Origin: Ruminococcaceae bacterium UBA5401
Lineage (GTDB): Bacteria; Bacillota; Clostridia; Oscillospirales; Acutalibacteraceae
Assembly: GCA_002409675.1 (NCBI GenBank)
Contig: DHOB01000021.1
Span: 36,513 to 46,697, forward strand
DNA length: 10,185 bases
Reading direction: 5' to 3'
A program made the translations under genes and the position numbers. Under the pieces are notes generated by a model. It was not told where the DNA came from, made no database searches, and saw nothing but the letters and a program-made list of their open reading frames with translations. Below, piece after piece: positions 1-6,170 of this stretch (its first letter is position 1; each line of letters opens with the position of its first letter).

Positions 1-140
1 GACGCCTGGCCGGGGAACTGCGTCACATGGCAGGTATAGGCGAGGCCGCGCGCTTCCATATAGGCGCTGATCCGCGGGAAAAACGCCAGATAAGGATTCT
101 TTTTGCCCGCAACGGGGTTAACGATGAATGAATACCGCAG
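1..140 (-). CDS. Diacylglycerol kinase family lipid kinase, N-terminal part, runs off the window
   Basis: About 46 residues are visible, cut by the window edge. They read a hydrophobic strand followed by NPVAGKKNP and then a typical YTCHVTQFPGQA segment, the nucleotide-binding opening of the DagK/YegS/BmrU lipid kinase family, which phosphorylates diacylglycerol or related lipids at the membrane. The frame is open back to the TAA of the upstream methyltransferase at 165-167 but has no ATG, GTG or TTG before the conserved motif. The only near-start is CTG at 140-138, preceded by AAAGGGG about 11 bases upstream. An ATG at 163-161 lies in another frame that stops after 14 codons, so a one-base indel in the GGGG run is an alternative explanation. 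The family call is good; the start is uncertain. It probably shares a transcript with the methyltransferase. Confidence 0.75.
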   Translation of the reverse strand, partial: MRYSFIVNPVAGKKNPYLAFFPRISAYMEARGLAYTCHVTQFPGQA

Positions 141-164
141 CGCGACCCGATCCCCTTTCCATGG

Positions 165-1304
165 TTAAGGCTTTTCCGCTTCGTCGAAATACATATGGTA
201 CTGGCAGCGGATCATGCCGTTGTACAGCTTCCGCCGGCGCGACGCCGGGCGGCCGAAGCAGCGCTCGAACGAATCGTCCGGGCTGATGACGGCGTAGCTC
301 CATCCGCGCCGGGGCCTGAAGACCCGGCCCATCGTGCGGTAAATCCGCTCGGCGCTCTTCAGGTCCAGCATCCGCTCGCCGTAAGGCGGGTTGCAGATCA
401 CGCAGCCGCGCTCCCCCTCTTCCCGAAAATCGGCGATGTCGCGCTGCTCGGCGCGGATGCGGTCGGCAACGCCGGCCCGCGCCGCGTTCTCGAGGGTCAG
501 GGCGACGGCGGCGGGGTCGATGTCGCTCCCTTTCGCCGAGAAGGAGGCGTCGCGCTTCTCAAGGGCGCGGGCGCTTTCCCGTTCCCGCTTCCACACGGAG
601 GCGTCCAGGCGGTCCCAGCGCTCCGCCGAAAAGCGGCGGCCGAGGCCCGGGGCGATGTTCAGCGCGTAAAGCGCGGCTTCAATCAAAAGGGTGCCGGAGC
701 CGCAGCACGGGTCGTAGAAGGCGGCGTCGTGCCGGACGCGGGAAAAGTACGCCATCGCCGCCGCCAGCGTCTCGCGGATGGGGGCCTGCGCCGCGGCCGG
801 CCGATAGCCGCGCTTGTGCAGACCTGCGCCGGACGTGTCGATCATCAGGCTCGCAAGGTCCTTCCGCAGAAAGAACTGCACCTGCCGGACCGGGCCGGTC
901 TCCTCGAACCACTGGACGGAATATTTCCCCTTGAGGCGCTCGACAATCGCCTTCTTGACGATCGACTGGCAGTCCGGCACGCTGGCGAGCCTGGAATCGA
1001 CACAGGAGCCCTTGACGGGGAACGCGTCCCGCCTGCCGATCCAGCGCTCCCACGGCAGCGCGCGCACGCCCTCGAACAGCTCGTCGAAGCTGCGCGCGGG
1101 GAAGGCGCCCATCCGCACCAGCACCCGCTCCCCATAGCGGATGCGCAGGTTGGCGCGCGCGATCATCTCCGGCCCTCCGGCAAAGAAAACGCGGCCGTTC
1201 TGCGGCCGCACGTCCGCCGCACCCATCCGCCGAAGCTCCCCGGCGAGGGGCCCTTCCAGCCCGAACAGGCACGGCGACACAAGCTCAATCCGATTCGTTT
1301 CCAT
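165..1304 (-). CDS. ypsC: THUMP-domain class I SAM-dependent RNA methyltransferase (YpsC/RlmL-like)
   Basis: The 379-residue product has an N-terminal ferredoxin-like/THUMP region (about 1-155) for RNA binding and a Rossmann methyltransferase domain (about 165-379). The SAM-binding motif DPCCGSG lies at 199-205 and the catalytic NPPYGER motif of N2-guanine/N6-adenine methyltransferases at 305-311. The relatives are Bacillus YpsC and the N-terminal half of E. coli RlmL, which makes m2G2445 in 23S rRNA; the exact target here is inferred. The length fits the single-domain Firmicutes form. The start at 1304 is kept because the N-terminal ELVSPCLFGLE segment is conserved in the family, although there is no Shine-Dalgarno sequence and the ATG comes directly after a terminator-like hairpin. 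It lies downstream of hpf and upstream of the lipid kinase gene. Confidence 0.9.
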   Translation of the reverse strand: METNRIELVSPCLFGLEGPLAGELRRMGAADVRPQNGRVFFAGGPEMIARANLRIRYGERVLVRMGAFPARSFDELFEGVRALPWERWIGRRDAFPVKGSCVDSRLASVPDCQSIVKKAIVERLKGKYSVQWFEETGPVRQVQFFLRKDLASLMIDTSGAGLHKRGYRPAAAQAPIRETLAAAMAYFSRVRHDAAFYDPCCGSGTLLIEAALYALNIAPGLGRRFSAERWDRLDASVWKRERESARALEKRDASFSAKGSDIDPAAVALTLENAARAGVADRIRAEQRDIADFREEGERGCVICNPPYGERMLDLKSAERIYRTMGRVFRPRRGWSYAVISPDDSFERCFGRPASRRRKLYNGMIRCQYHMYFDEAEKP

Positions 1305-1310
1305 AAAATC

Positions 1311-1336
1311 GGGGACCGCGCCCGTGTCCGGTCCCC
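1311..1336 (-). terminator. Hairpin after hpf, probable terminator
   Basis: A perfect 8-bp GC-rich stem (GGGGACCG, positions 1311-1318, against CGGTCCCC, 1329-1336) encloses a 10-base loop. On the minus strand it is followed by GATTTTATG, a short T run. It lies 33 bases after the hpf stop codon, as expected for an intrinsic terminator, but the T run is weak and the next gene starts only six bases downstream. Confidence 0.55.
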
Positions 1337-1368
1337 ATTTACCCGCTTTCCGTCTTAATTTTACAGTT

Positions 1369-1893
1369 TTACAGGTCTTCCGGCTCCAGCAGCCCGTAGC
1401 CGCCGTTTTTCCGCTGATAAATCACATTGACCTCGCCGCTGTTCTGGTTCCGGAACATGAAAAAACGGTGCTCCAGAAGATTCATCTGCAGAATCGCCTC
1501 TTCCACGCTCATCGGCTTCACGGGGAAGCGTTTGGTGCGGACGACCTTGTAGTCCTCCTGCCCCTCTTCTTCCTCGGACGCGCTTTCGCGGAGCGCCGCG
1601 CCGTGGATGCGCTTGTCCAGCCTGGCCTTGTTTTTGCGGATCTGGCTGCCGAGCGCGTCCAGGACCATGTCGAGCGCGGTGTTCATCTCGTCCGAGGTGG
1701 CTTCCGCCCGGAACAGCATCCCGTGCGAGCGGATGGTGATTTCGACCGTCTGGCGGTTCCTCTCGAGCGTCACGACGACTTTCGCCGCCGCGTCGCTGTC
1801 GAAAATCCGGTCGAACCGGGCCAGCTTTTTTGTCGCCAGCGCCTTGAAATGGTCCCTCAGGTTCACTTTGCGGCCAATGAAAGTAACTTTCAT
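1369..1893 (-). CDS. hpf: Ribosome hibernation promotion factor, long form
   Basis: The 174-residue protein has the long-HPF architecture. The N-terminal domain (about 1-97, beginning MKVTFIGRKVNLRDHFKALA) has the fold that sits in the decoding channel of the 30S subunit. An acidic linker (about 104-112, SASEEEEG) leads to a C-terminal dimerisation domain (about 118-174, with FPVKPMSVEEAI and the closing YQRKNGGYGLLEP). Long HPF joins two 70S ribosomes into inactive 100S dimers in stationary phase or under stress. An AAGGAG at 1909-1904 lies 10 bases before the ATG. The gene has its own candidate SigA promoter and a following hairpin, so it is probably mostly monocistronic. Nothing looks truncated or unusual. 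Confidence 0.96.
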   Translation of the reverse strand: MKVTFIGRKVNLRDHFKALATKKLARFDRIFDSDAAAKVVVTLERNRQTVEITIRSHGMLFRAEATSDEMNTALDMVLDALGSQIRKNKARLDKRIHGAALRESASEEEEGQEDYKVVRTKRFPVKPMSVEEAILQMNLLEHRFFMFRNQNSGEVNVIYQRKNGGYGLLEPEDL

Positions 1894-1950
1894 GTCCCCA
1901 CAACTCCTTCTCTGAAAACTGGAGGGGGTCCCCGCCCCGTCTCCGCTTTC

Positions 1951-1979
1951 ACTATATCACATTTCCGGGGCGATGGGAA
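1951..1979 (-). promoter_or_regulatory. Candidate SigA promoter of hpf (extended -10)
   Basis: On the minus strand TTCCCA (1979-1974) and TATAGT (1956-1951) are 17 bases apart, and TGA directly before TATAGT gives an extended -10. It lies in the short AT-richer gap between the fumarase subunit gene and hpf, about 58 bases before the hpf start. Function is inferred. Confidence 0.55.
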
Positions 1980-1988
1980 GAGCGGCGG

Positions 1989-2831
1989 TCAGAGGACCGC
2001 GCGGCCGCACCGGGTGACGTGGCAGCCCACGTTGACAGCCGCCGGAAGCCCCGCGATGTGGGTCGGCGCCGCCTCGATATTGACGGCGAGGGCGGTGGTC
2101 GTCCCGCCGAAGCCCTGCGGGCCGACGCCGAGCCCGTTGACGCGGCGGAGCATCCGCTCCTCCAGCTCCGCGTAGAACGGGTCGCCGTTGCGCACGGAAA
2201 CCGGGCGGCACAGCGCCCGCTTGGCGAGCAGGGCGCACTGCTCGAAATCGCCGCCGAGGCCGACGCCCAGAACCAGGGGCGGGCACGGCCTGCCGCCGGC
2301 CTCCCGCACCGTTTCGGCGACGAAGGCGGCGATGTCGTCCGCGGAAGCGGAGGGGTTGAACATGCGGATGCGGCTCATGTTCTCGCTGCCGAACCCTTTC
2401 GGCGCGACCAGGAGGCGCACCCTGTCGCCGGGGACCAGGCGCGTGTGCAGCACAGCGGGCGTGTTGTCGCCGGTGTTCTCCCGGCGGAGCGGGTCGGCGA
2501 CGACCGAGCAGCGCAGCCTCCCGTCCCGGTAGCCGCGCCGGACACCTTCGTTCACGGCGTCCGCAAAGGCGCCGCCTGTAAAGTGCACTTCCTGCCCCAC
2601 GTCGGCAAAGACGACGGCCATGCCCGTATCCTGGCAGATCGGCAGGCCCGTCTCGCGCGCCGCGTCCAGGTTTTTGCCCAGCGTGCCGAGCACGGAGCGC
2701 CCGATCGGCGACCTCTCCGTGCGGGCCGCGGAGCGGATGCGGCTCTCCAGGTCCCCGGCCAGGACGCGGTTCGCTTCGATGCAGAGCCGGCGCACGGCCT
2801 TCGTGACAAGCCCGACGTCAATCTCCCGCAT
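1989..2831 (-). CDS. Class I fumarate hydratase / tartrate dehydratase, alpha subunit
   Basis: The 280-residue protein matches the alpha (iron-sulfur) subunit of class I hydro-lyases, which in two-subunit fumarases interconvert fumarate and L-malate with a [4Fe-4S] cluster. Family landmarks are PICQDTG (64-70), GSENMSR (148-154), GVGLGGDFEQCALLAKRAL (189-207), GFGGTTTALAVNIE (240-253) and NVGCHVTR (267-274). Cys66, Cys199 and Cys270 fit the three expected cluster ligands. The ATG at 2831 is preferred over one 39 bases upstream because GGAGG at 2842-2838 lies six bases before it and because MREIDVG begins the conserved region. The gene overlaps the end of the amidohydrolase by 14 bases, suggesting translational coupling. 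No beta subunit, which supplies the rest of the active site, is present in the window. Fumarase versus tartrate dehydratase cannot be decided. Confidence 0.92.
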   Translation of the reverse strand: MREIDVGLVTKAVRRLCIEANRVLAGDLESRIRSAARTERSPIGRSVLGTLGKNLDAARETGLPICQDTGMAVVFADVGQEVHFTGGAFADAVNEGVRRGYRDGRLRCSVVADPLRRENTGDNTPAVLHTRLVPGDRVRLLVAPKGFGSENMSRIRMFNPSASADDIAAFVAETVREAGGRPCPPLVLGVGLGGDFEQCALLAKRALCRPVSVRNGDPFYAELEERMLRRVNGLGVGPQGFGGTTTALAVNIEAAPTHIAGLPAAVNVGCHVTRCGRAVL

Positions 2832-3999
2832 GGAAGCCCTCCGCGCGGCGGACGATTTTTCCGCCCGCAATCACCAGCGACGGCTTCGCCGACAGCGACA
2901 GCGGGTCGCAGCGGAAAACCGTGAGGTCCGCGTCCTTCCCCGCCTCGATGGAGCCGACGCGGGAGTCGATTCCGCAGATTTTGGCGGGGTTGAACGTGAT
3001 GGCCCGCAGCGCGTCCCCGTACTCCATCCCTTCCCGCACGGCGAGCGCGGCGCAGACCGGCAGATACTGAATCGGCGTGACGGGATGGTCCGTGATGATG
3101 GCGGTGAGGATGCCCTTTTTGGCGAGGATGCCCGGGCAGGCGGGGGTCATGTTCTTGAGCTCCGGCTTGCCGCGGTCGGAGAGGAACGGGCCGGAAAGGA
3201 CCCGCGCCCCCGCCCGCTTCAGGCCGTCCGCAATCAGATGCCCCTCCGTGCCGTGGATAATCACATAGTCCAGGCGGAACTCCTTCGCGATGCGGATGGC
3301 GGTATAGATGTCGTCGGCCCGGTGGGCGTGGAAATGGACCTCGGTCTTTCCGGCGAGCGCGGGAAGCAGAGCTTCGCTTTTAAAGTCGAACTCCGGCGGG
3401 TCGGCGTCCGGGTCCTTTTCCGCACGCAGGCAGTCTTTCTGGTAGCGCCTGGCCTTGCAGAGCGCCCCGCGGATCATGGCCGCCGTGGCCATGCGGGTAG
3501 AGGGCGCCTCGTCCTTGCCGTGGTAGACGGTCTTCGGGTTTTCTCCGAGCGCCATCTTCACGGCGACGGGGGCCTTGAGCACCATCTCGTCCACGCAGGT
3601 GCCGTACGTCTTCATCGCGATCATCTGCCCGCCGATGGGGTTCGCGCTGCCCGGCCCCGTCACCACGGCGGTGACGCCCGCCGAGACCGCATCCGAAAAG
3701 CAGCGGTCCGTCGGGTTCACGGCGTCTATGGCGCGGAGCTGGGGCGTCACGGGGTCGGTCTCCTCGTTCCCGTCGTCGCCCTCGAAGGTGAGGGCGTCCT
3801 CCCACATGCCGAGGTGGGTGTGTGCGTCCACAAAGCCCGGATACAGCCCCGCACCGCGCAGGTCGAGCACCGGCTCGCCCGCTTCCGGCTTCAGGAGGCC
3901 CGGGCTCACCGCCTCTATTTTCGCCCCCCGGACCCGGACGGAGCCGTCCGGAACCGTGCCGCGCGTGATGGTGTGAACAGTCGCATGGGTAATCAGCAT
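2818..3999 (-). CDS. Metal-dependent amidohydrolase, imidazolonepropionase-like family
   Basis: The 393-residue protein has the amidohydrolase layout: a small beta-sandwich from both ends (about 1-54 and 350-393) around a TIM barrel. Candidate metal ligands are the H-x-H of PGFVDAHTHLG (His60, His62), the histidines of EVHFHAHR (222-226), His249/His254 in the IIHGTEGH segment, and Asp304 in the TDHP segment. The stretch after H-x-H (GMWEDALTFEGDDGNEETDPVT) and GPGSANPIGGQ (115-125) mark a clade common in Clostridia and Bacillus that usually carries only the name amidohydrolase, so its substrate is unknown. AGGAGG at 4018-4013 lies 13 bases before the ATG. It heads a two-gene unit with the fumarase alpha subunit, but a metabolic link between the two is not established. 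Confidence 0.9.
   Translation of the reverse strand: MLITHATVHTITRGTVPDGSVRVRGAKIEAVSPGLLKPEAGEPVLDLRGAGLYPGFVDAHTHLGMWEDALTFEGDDGNEETDPVTPQLRAIDAVNPTDRCFSDAVSAGVTAVVTGPGSANPIGGQMIAMKTYGTCVDEMVLKAPVAVKMALGENPKTVYHGKDEAPSTRMATAAMIRGALCKARRYQKDCLRAEKDPDADPPEFDFKSEALLPALAGKTEVHFHAHRADDIYTAIRIAKEFRLDYVIIHGTEGHLIADGLKRAGARVLSGPFLSDRGKPELKNMTPACPGILAKKGILTAIITDHPVTPIQYLPVCAALAVREGMEYGDALRAITFNPAKICGIDSRVGSIEAGKDADLTVFRCDPLSLSAKPSLVIAGGKIVRRAEGFHAGD
2838..2842 (-). promoter_or_regulatory. Ribosome binding site deciding the fumarase alpha start
   Basis: GGAGG six bases before the ATG at 2831, inside the end of the amidohydrolase gene. It favours the 280-residue product over the 293-residue reading. 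Confidence 0.75.
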
Positions 4000-4021
4000 C
4001 GTCTTTTTAAATCCTCCTGCC

Positions 4022-4056
4022 GGCCGGGCTTCTTCAGGGACACACGAAGCCCGGCC
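4022..4056. repeat. 11-bp perfect inverted repeat before the amidohydrolase
   Basis: GGCCGGGCTTC (4022-4032) and GAAGCCCGGCC (4046-4056) flank a 13-base spacer. The repeat ends three bases before the AGGAGG ribosome binding site of the amidohydrolase. No T run follows on either strand, so it is not a standard terminator. It could be an operator, an RNA hairpin in the leader, or a folded mRNA 5' end. Confidence 0.85.
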
Positions 4057-4083
4057 AAATAATTACATTTCCTGAAAAGTCAA
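4056..4083 (-). promoter_or_regulatory. Weak candidate promoter of the amidohydrolase unit
   Basis: TTGACT (4083-4078) is a good -35 box, but the best -10 at 16 bases is only TATTTG (4061-4056). If used, transcription would start inside the inverted repeat, which would then act as DNA and not as an RNA hairpin. Confidence 0.3.
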
Positions 4084-4090
4084 AGTACGG

Positions 4091-4127
4091 CGAAAAAAAG
4101 CGGAGTGAAACCACCCCGCCTCTCCGC
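4091..4127 (-). terminator. Intrinsic terminator after yabR
   Basis: On the minus strand GCGGAG (4127-4122) pairs with CTCCGC (4105-4100) around a 16-base loop, followed at once by seven T (4099-4093). It lies about 40 bases after the yabR stop and closes the cluster before the amidohydrolase unit. Confidence 0.8.
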
Positions 4128-4167
4128 AAAATAAGGAAAAAAGCAGCGTCTTCCCCCCGGCAGACCC

Positions 4168-4611
4168 TTACTTCTGACTGGAGCCCCGCTTGGAAAAGCC
4201 GCCGCGCTTTGCTTCCATACACCGCTTCAGGTCCGACATCTTTTCGTCGCTCGTCTGCTTGAACTTCGTCATCATGTCCTCAAAGTTGGTCGGTTCGCTC
4301 TTTCTGGACGGCTGCCACTCATAGCTGCCCGGCCTGCCCGGGTACCGGGCGGCTTCTCTGCCGCCGCCCCGGTGGCCGTCCGCCACACGCTTCATGGAAA
4401 GGCTGATTCTTCCGTCCGGGCCGATGTTCAGGATTTTTACCTTGACCGTCTGGTTCTCGGTGACATAGTCGTGGATATCCTTCACGAAGGTCGGCGCGAC
4501 TTCAGAAATATGGACCATCCCCGTTTTTCCTCCGGGAAGTTCCACAAAGGCGCCGAACTTGGTGATGCCCGTAACTTTCCCCTCCAAGACCGCTCCTACC
4601 TCAAGCTGCAT
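4168..4611 (-). CDS. yabR: S1-domain RNA-binding protein YabR
   Basis: The 147-residue product begins with one S1 domain (about 1-75): VGAVLEGKVTGITKFGAFVELPGGKTGMVHISE, then the typical V-KVKILNI-PDGRISLSMK end. The remainder (about 76-147) is low complexity and basic, rich in Gly, Arg, Lys and Ser, with a short acidic/Met piece near 109-125, a tail typical of small YabR/GSP13-like proteins. S1 domains bind single-stranded RNA, and relatives have been found with ribosomes; the exact role is open. AGGAGG lies 13 bases before the ATG, somewhat far. The gene follows divIC by 32 bases, as in Bacillus, and a strong terminator follows it. Confidence 0.92.
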   Translation of the reverse strand: MQLEVGAVLEGKVTGITKFGAFVELPGGKTGMVHISEVAPTFVKDIHDYVTENQTVKVKILNIGPDGRISLSMKRVADGHRGGGREAARYPGRPGSYEWQPSRKSEPTNFEDMMTKFKQTSDEKMSDLKRCMEAKRGGFSKRGSSQK

Positions 4612-4643
4612 ATGTAAGCACGTTCCTCCTTAGATTCCGCTGT

Positions 4644-4946
4644 TTATTTTCCGGCTATATTGACATAAACGCGCTCTTCCGGCTTGGCGAAGTCCAGCCC
4701 TTCCCGGGCCGCCCGTTCGACGTACTCGCTGCTGGCGCTTTTCCCGCCGGAAGCGGCGCTTTTAATATCGTCGTTTTTAATCTCCTGAATTTTGATTTCC
4801 TGCCTGACGGACGCAAGCTGCTCTTGCTTTCGCTTGATCTGCGCCTGCTGATTGACCAGAAGGATCAGAAAATAGGCCGCAAAAACAAAGACCGCAATCC
4901 GCAGCAAGATGCTTTTTCGGCGCTTCGGGCCTTCAATTACTCTCAT
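4644..4946 (-). CDS. divIC: Septum formation initiator DivIC
   Basis: The 100-residue single-pass membrane protein has a basic cytoplasmic start (MRVIEGPKRRK), one hydrophobic segment (about 13-32) and a polar heptad-like stretch (about 33-60, QQAQIKRKQEQLASVRQEIK) likely to form a coiled coil, then the conserved YVERAAREGLDFAKPEE region of the DivIC/FtsB/FtsL family. DivIC works with FtsL and DivIB in septal wall synthesis. Its ATG lies inside the last codons of yabQ (14-base overlap), with AAGGA about 12 bases upstream. A strong candidate SigA promoter inside yabQ would let it be made during growth. Size and context fit well. Confidence 0.93.
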   Translation of the reverse strand: MRVIEGPKRRKSILLRIAVFVFAAYFLILLVNQQAQIKRKQEQLASVRQEIKIQEIKNDDIKSAASGGKSASSEYVERAAREGLDFAKPEERVYVNIAGK

Positions 4947-5469
4947 GTTTGTTCCGCATCCTTCTCTGGTGGGGCACGTAGCGGGGCCGCCGAGTTTCCT
5001 TATGACGATTATACACTATACGGCGGCGCGGTTTCAAGCGTTTTTTTCTGTTTTGCACACGTTTTTTTACAGAATCTGCAAGCCGGGCCGCCCGTTTCCC
5101 AATCTTCGCGCCGAGCCGCCTCTCCAGCCGCCCAAGCGGGCCGAAGATTCTGGCATAGAGAAAATCCGCCAGCCGGCGGAACAGAAAAACCGTCACGGCC
5201 CCCGCCGTAAAATGCCAGGCAAGCCAGCCCAGCAGCTCCCCCGCCAGCAGGTACAGGCGGATTTCCCCGCCGTTGGCGCCGAGATTGACCAGAAACGAAA
5301 GCAGGGCCGCCGCTATCATGTAAAGAAAATCCTGAACAAAAACGGAACGCTTTTCCGAACGGAAAAGCGCCCGCCAGATGCGCAGGATATCGTATGCCGC
5401 ACCGAGCAGAACACCGGACGCAAAGAAGGCGACAAAGCCGGCGGCCTGGGAAGAAAGGGCCGTATTCAC
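4933..5469 (-). CDS. yabQ: Spore cortex biosynthesis protein YabQ
   Basis: The 178-residue membrane protein has about three to four hydrophobic segments: roughly 9-31 (including FVAFFASGVLLGAAYDILRI), 44-65 (FVQDFLYMIAAALLSFLV) and 70-100, the last long enough for one or two passes. A strongly basic tail of about 75 residues follows. The N-terminal GxxYDxxR pattern and FLYM segment are typical of YabQ, needed for spore cortex formation and made in the mother cell in Bacillus. The start is GTG at 5469, with GGGAGG ending four bases before it. It follows yabP after 12 bases and overlaps divIC by 14, so all three can share one message. The basic tail is more variable than the membrane part. Confidence 0.9.
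   Translation of the reverse strand: MNTALSSQAAGFVAFFASGVLLGAAYDILRIWRALFRSEKRSVFVQDFLYMIAAALLSFLVNLGANGGEIRLYLLAGELLGWLAWHFTAGAVTVFLFRRLADFLYARIFGPLGRLERRLGAKIGKRAARLADSVKKRVQNRKKRLKPRRRIVYNRHKETRRPRYVPHQRRMRNKHESN
5008..5037 (-). promoter_or_regulatory. Candidate SigA promoter for divIC-yabR, inside yabQ
   Basis: TTGAAA (5037-5032) and a perfect TATAAT (5013-5008) are 18 bases apart on the minus strand. The expected start near 5000 would give a leader of about 55 bases before divIC. The motif lies within the basic C-terminal part of yabQ. Confidence 0.65.
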
Positions 5470-5481
5470 CGTTCCTCCCCC

Positions 5482-5775
5482 CTATTTGAACAGCTTGTTG
5501 AAAAAGCCGCCCGCGGAGCGGATTTCGGAATACGACACCGAAGAGATCTCGCCGTCGAGCGTAAGCTCGCCGCTTTCGAGGTTCAGCCGGTCGATATGCA
5601 GCTTTTCGCCGTGGACCGTCAGGTCGCCGAGATCCGTTTTGGCGACCACCGTCTGGTCGTCGAAGCTCTCTACATTGGAGACTCCCGTGGCGGTCAGGGA
5701 GGCGCGGTTTTCCAGAATCAGGCTGTGCGGGGTCCTGGCCGGCTTCTGCCCGGCCGCCGTCTTTGCTTCAGCCAA
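5482..5775 (-). CDS. yabP: Sporulation protein YabP
   Basis: The 97-residue protein belongs to the YabP/YqfC family: SLILENRASLTATGVSNVESFDDQTVV followed by beta-rich DLGDLTVHGEKLHIDRLNLESGELTLDG and the closing GGFFNKLFK, which is close to the end of Bacillus YabP. The family is needed for spore coat and cortex development in the mother cell. I place the start at TTG 5775-5773 because GGGAGGG (5788-5782) lies six bases before it; a longer TTG start at 5808 has no ribosome binding site. A SigE-like promoter lies about 66 bases upstream. It forms a unit with yabQ. Confidence 0.92.
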   Translation of the reverse strand: MAEAKTAAGQKPARTPHSLILENRASLTATGVSNVESFDDQTVVAKTDLGDLTVHGEKLHIDRLNLESGELTLDGEISSVSYSEIRSAGGFFNKLFK

Positions 5776-5781
5776 GAAAAT

Positions 5782-5788
5782 CCCTCCC
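5782..5788 (-). promoter_or_regulatory. Ribosome binding site deciding the TTG start of yabP
   Basis: GGGAGGG six bases before TTG at 5775. It supports a 97-residue YabP over the 108-residue reading from an upstream TTG. Confidence 0.75.
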
Positions 5789-5840
5789 GCTCTTTTGTGA
5801 CTGCTCAAGCTCTTTTACCGATTGTCTCGCTTGTGCTAAA

Positions 5841-5869
5841 TTAGTATGCGGGAGCGGGAAAACATATAC
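5841..5869 (-). promoter_or_regulatory. Candidate SigE-type promoter of yabP
   Basis: GTATATG (5869-5863) and CATACTAA (5848-5841) are 14 bases apart on the minus strand, close to the SigE pattern (ATA-containing -35, CATACA-like -10). Bacillus yabP is a known SigE gene, so motif and context agree. The upstream box touches the stop codon of rqcP. Confidence 0.6.
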
Positions 5870-6129
5870 TACCGCCCGGCCGGGCCTTCCGAAAGAATTT
5901 GATACAGGCCGGCGGCGTCCTGCTTCGCCACGCAGGGGTCGACCCCCAGCACGCGCACGCGCAGCGTCCGCGCGCCCAGGCGGAGCTCGATCTCATCCCC
6001 CGGCTTGACTTCCAGCGAGGCGCGCGCCGGCCGGGAGTTGACCAGAACTCGGCCCGCGTCGCACGCCTCGTTGGCGACCGTGCGGCGCTTCACCAAACGG
6101 GAAACCTTCAGATATTTGTCCAGTCTCAT
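5869..6129 (-). CDS. rqcP: S4-domain ribosome quality control protein RqcP (YabO)
   Basis: The 86-residue protein is almost entirely one S4 RNA-binding domain: MRLDKYLKVSRLVKRRTVANEACDAGRVLVN, then VKPGDEIEL. This matches the Hsp15/YabO family. Bacillus RqcP (YabO) joins RqcH on stalled 50S subunits and helps add alanine tails to the trapped chain; the same role here is inferred from family and position. The ATG at 6129 is preferred over one 33 bases upstream because it begins the S4 domain and AGGAAG lies about seven bases before it. It sits between HU and yabP, as in many Clostridia. I see no convincing promoter of its own, so it may depend on read-through from HU. Confidence 0.92.
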   Translation of the reverse strand: MRLDKYLKVSRLVKRRTVANEACDAGRVLVNSRPARASLEVKPGDEIELRLGARTLRVRVLGVDPCVAKQDAAGLYQILSEGPAGR

Positions 6130-6170
6130 ACAGTCGCTTCCTGTTCCGCCGCCCACGGGCAATAAAGAAG

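Noticed and set aside
195..1358. 387-codon plus-strand open frame opposite the methyltransferase
   Set aside because: Shadow frame; the minus-strand reading has clear SAM and NPPY motifs.
1358..1363. TAAAAT as a -10 box for the methyltransferase gene
   Set aside because: No acceptable -35 box at 16-18 bases.
1985..2000. 6-bp hairpin at the fumarase subunit stop codon
   Set aside because: Overlaps the stop codon and is not followed by a T run, so I do not call it a terminator.
2019..2924. 301-codon plus-strand open frame opposite the fumarase subunit
   Set aside because: No motifs; the minus-strand product is unmistakably conserved.
2620..4062. 480-codon plus-strand open frame opposite the amidohydrolase
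   Set aside because: Arg/Val/Ala/His-rich translation with no recognisable domain, and it covers parts of two well-supported genes.
5776..5808. Longer YabP start at TTG 5808
   Set aside because: No ribosome binding site there, while GGGAGGG lies correctly before TTG 5775.
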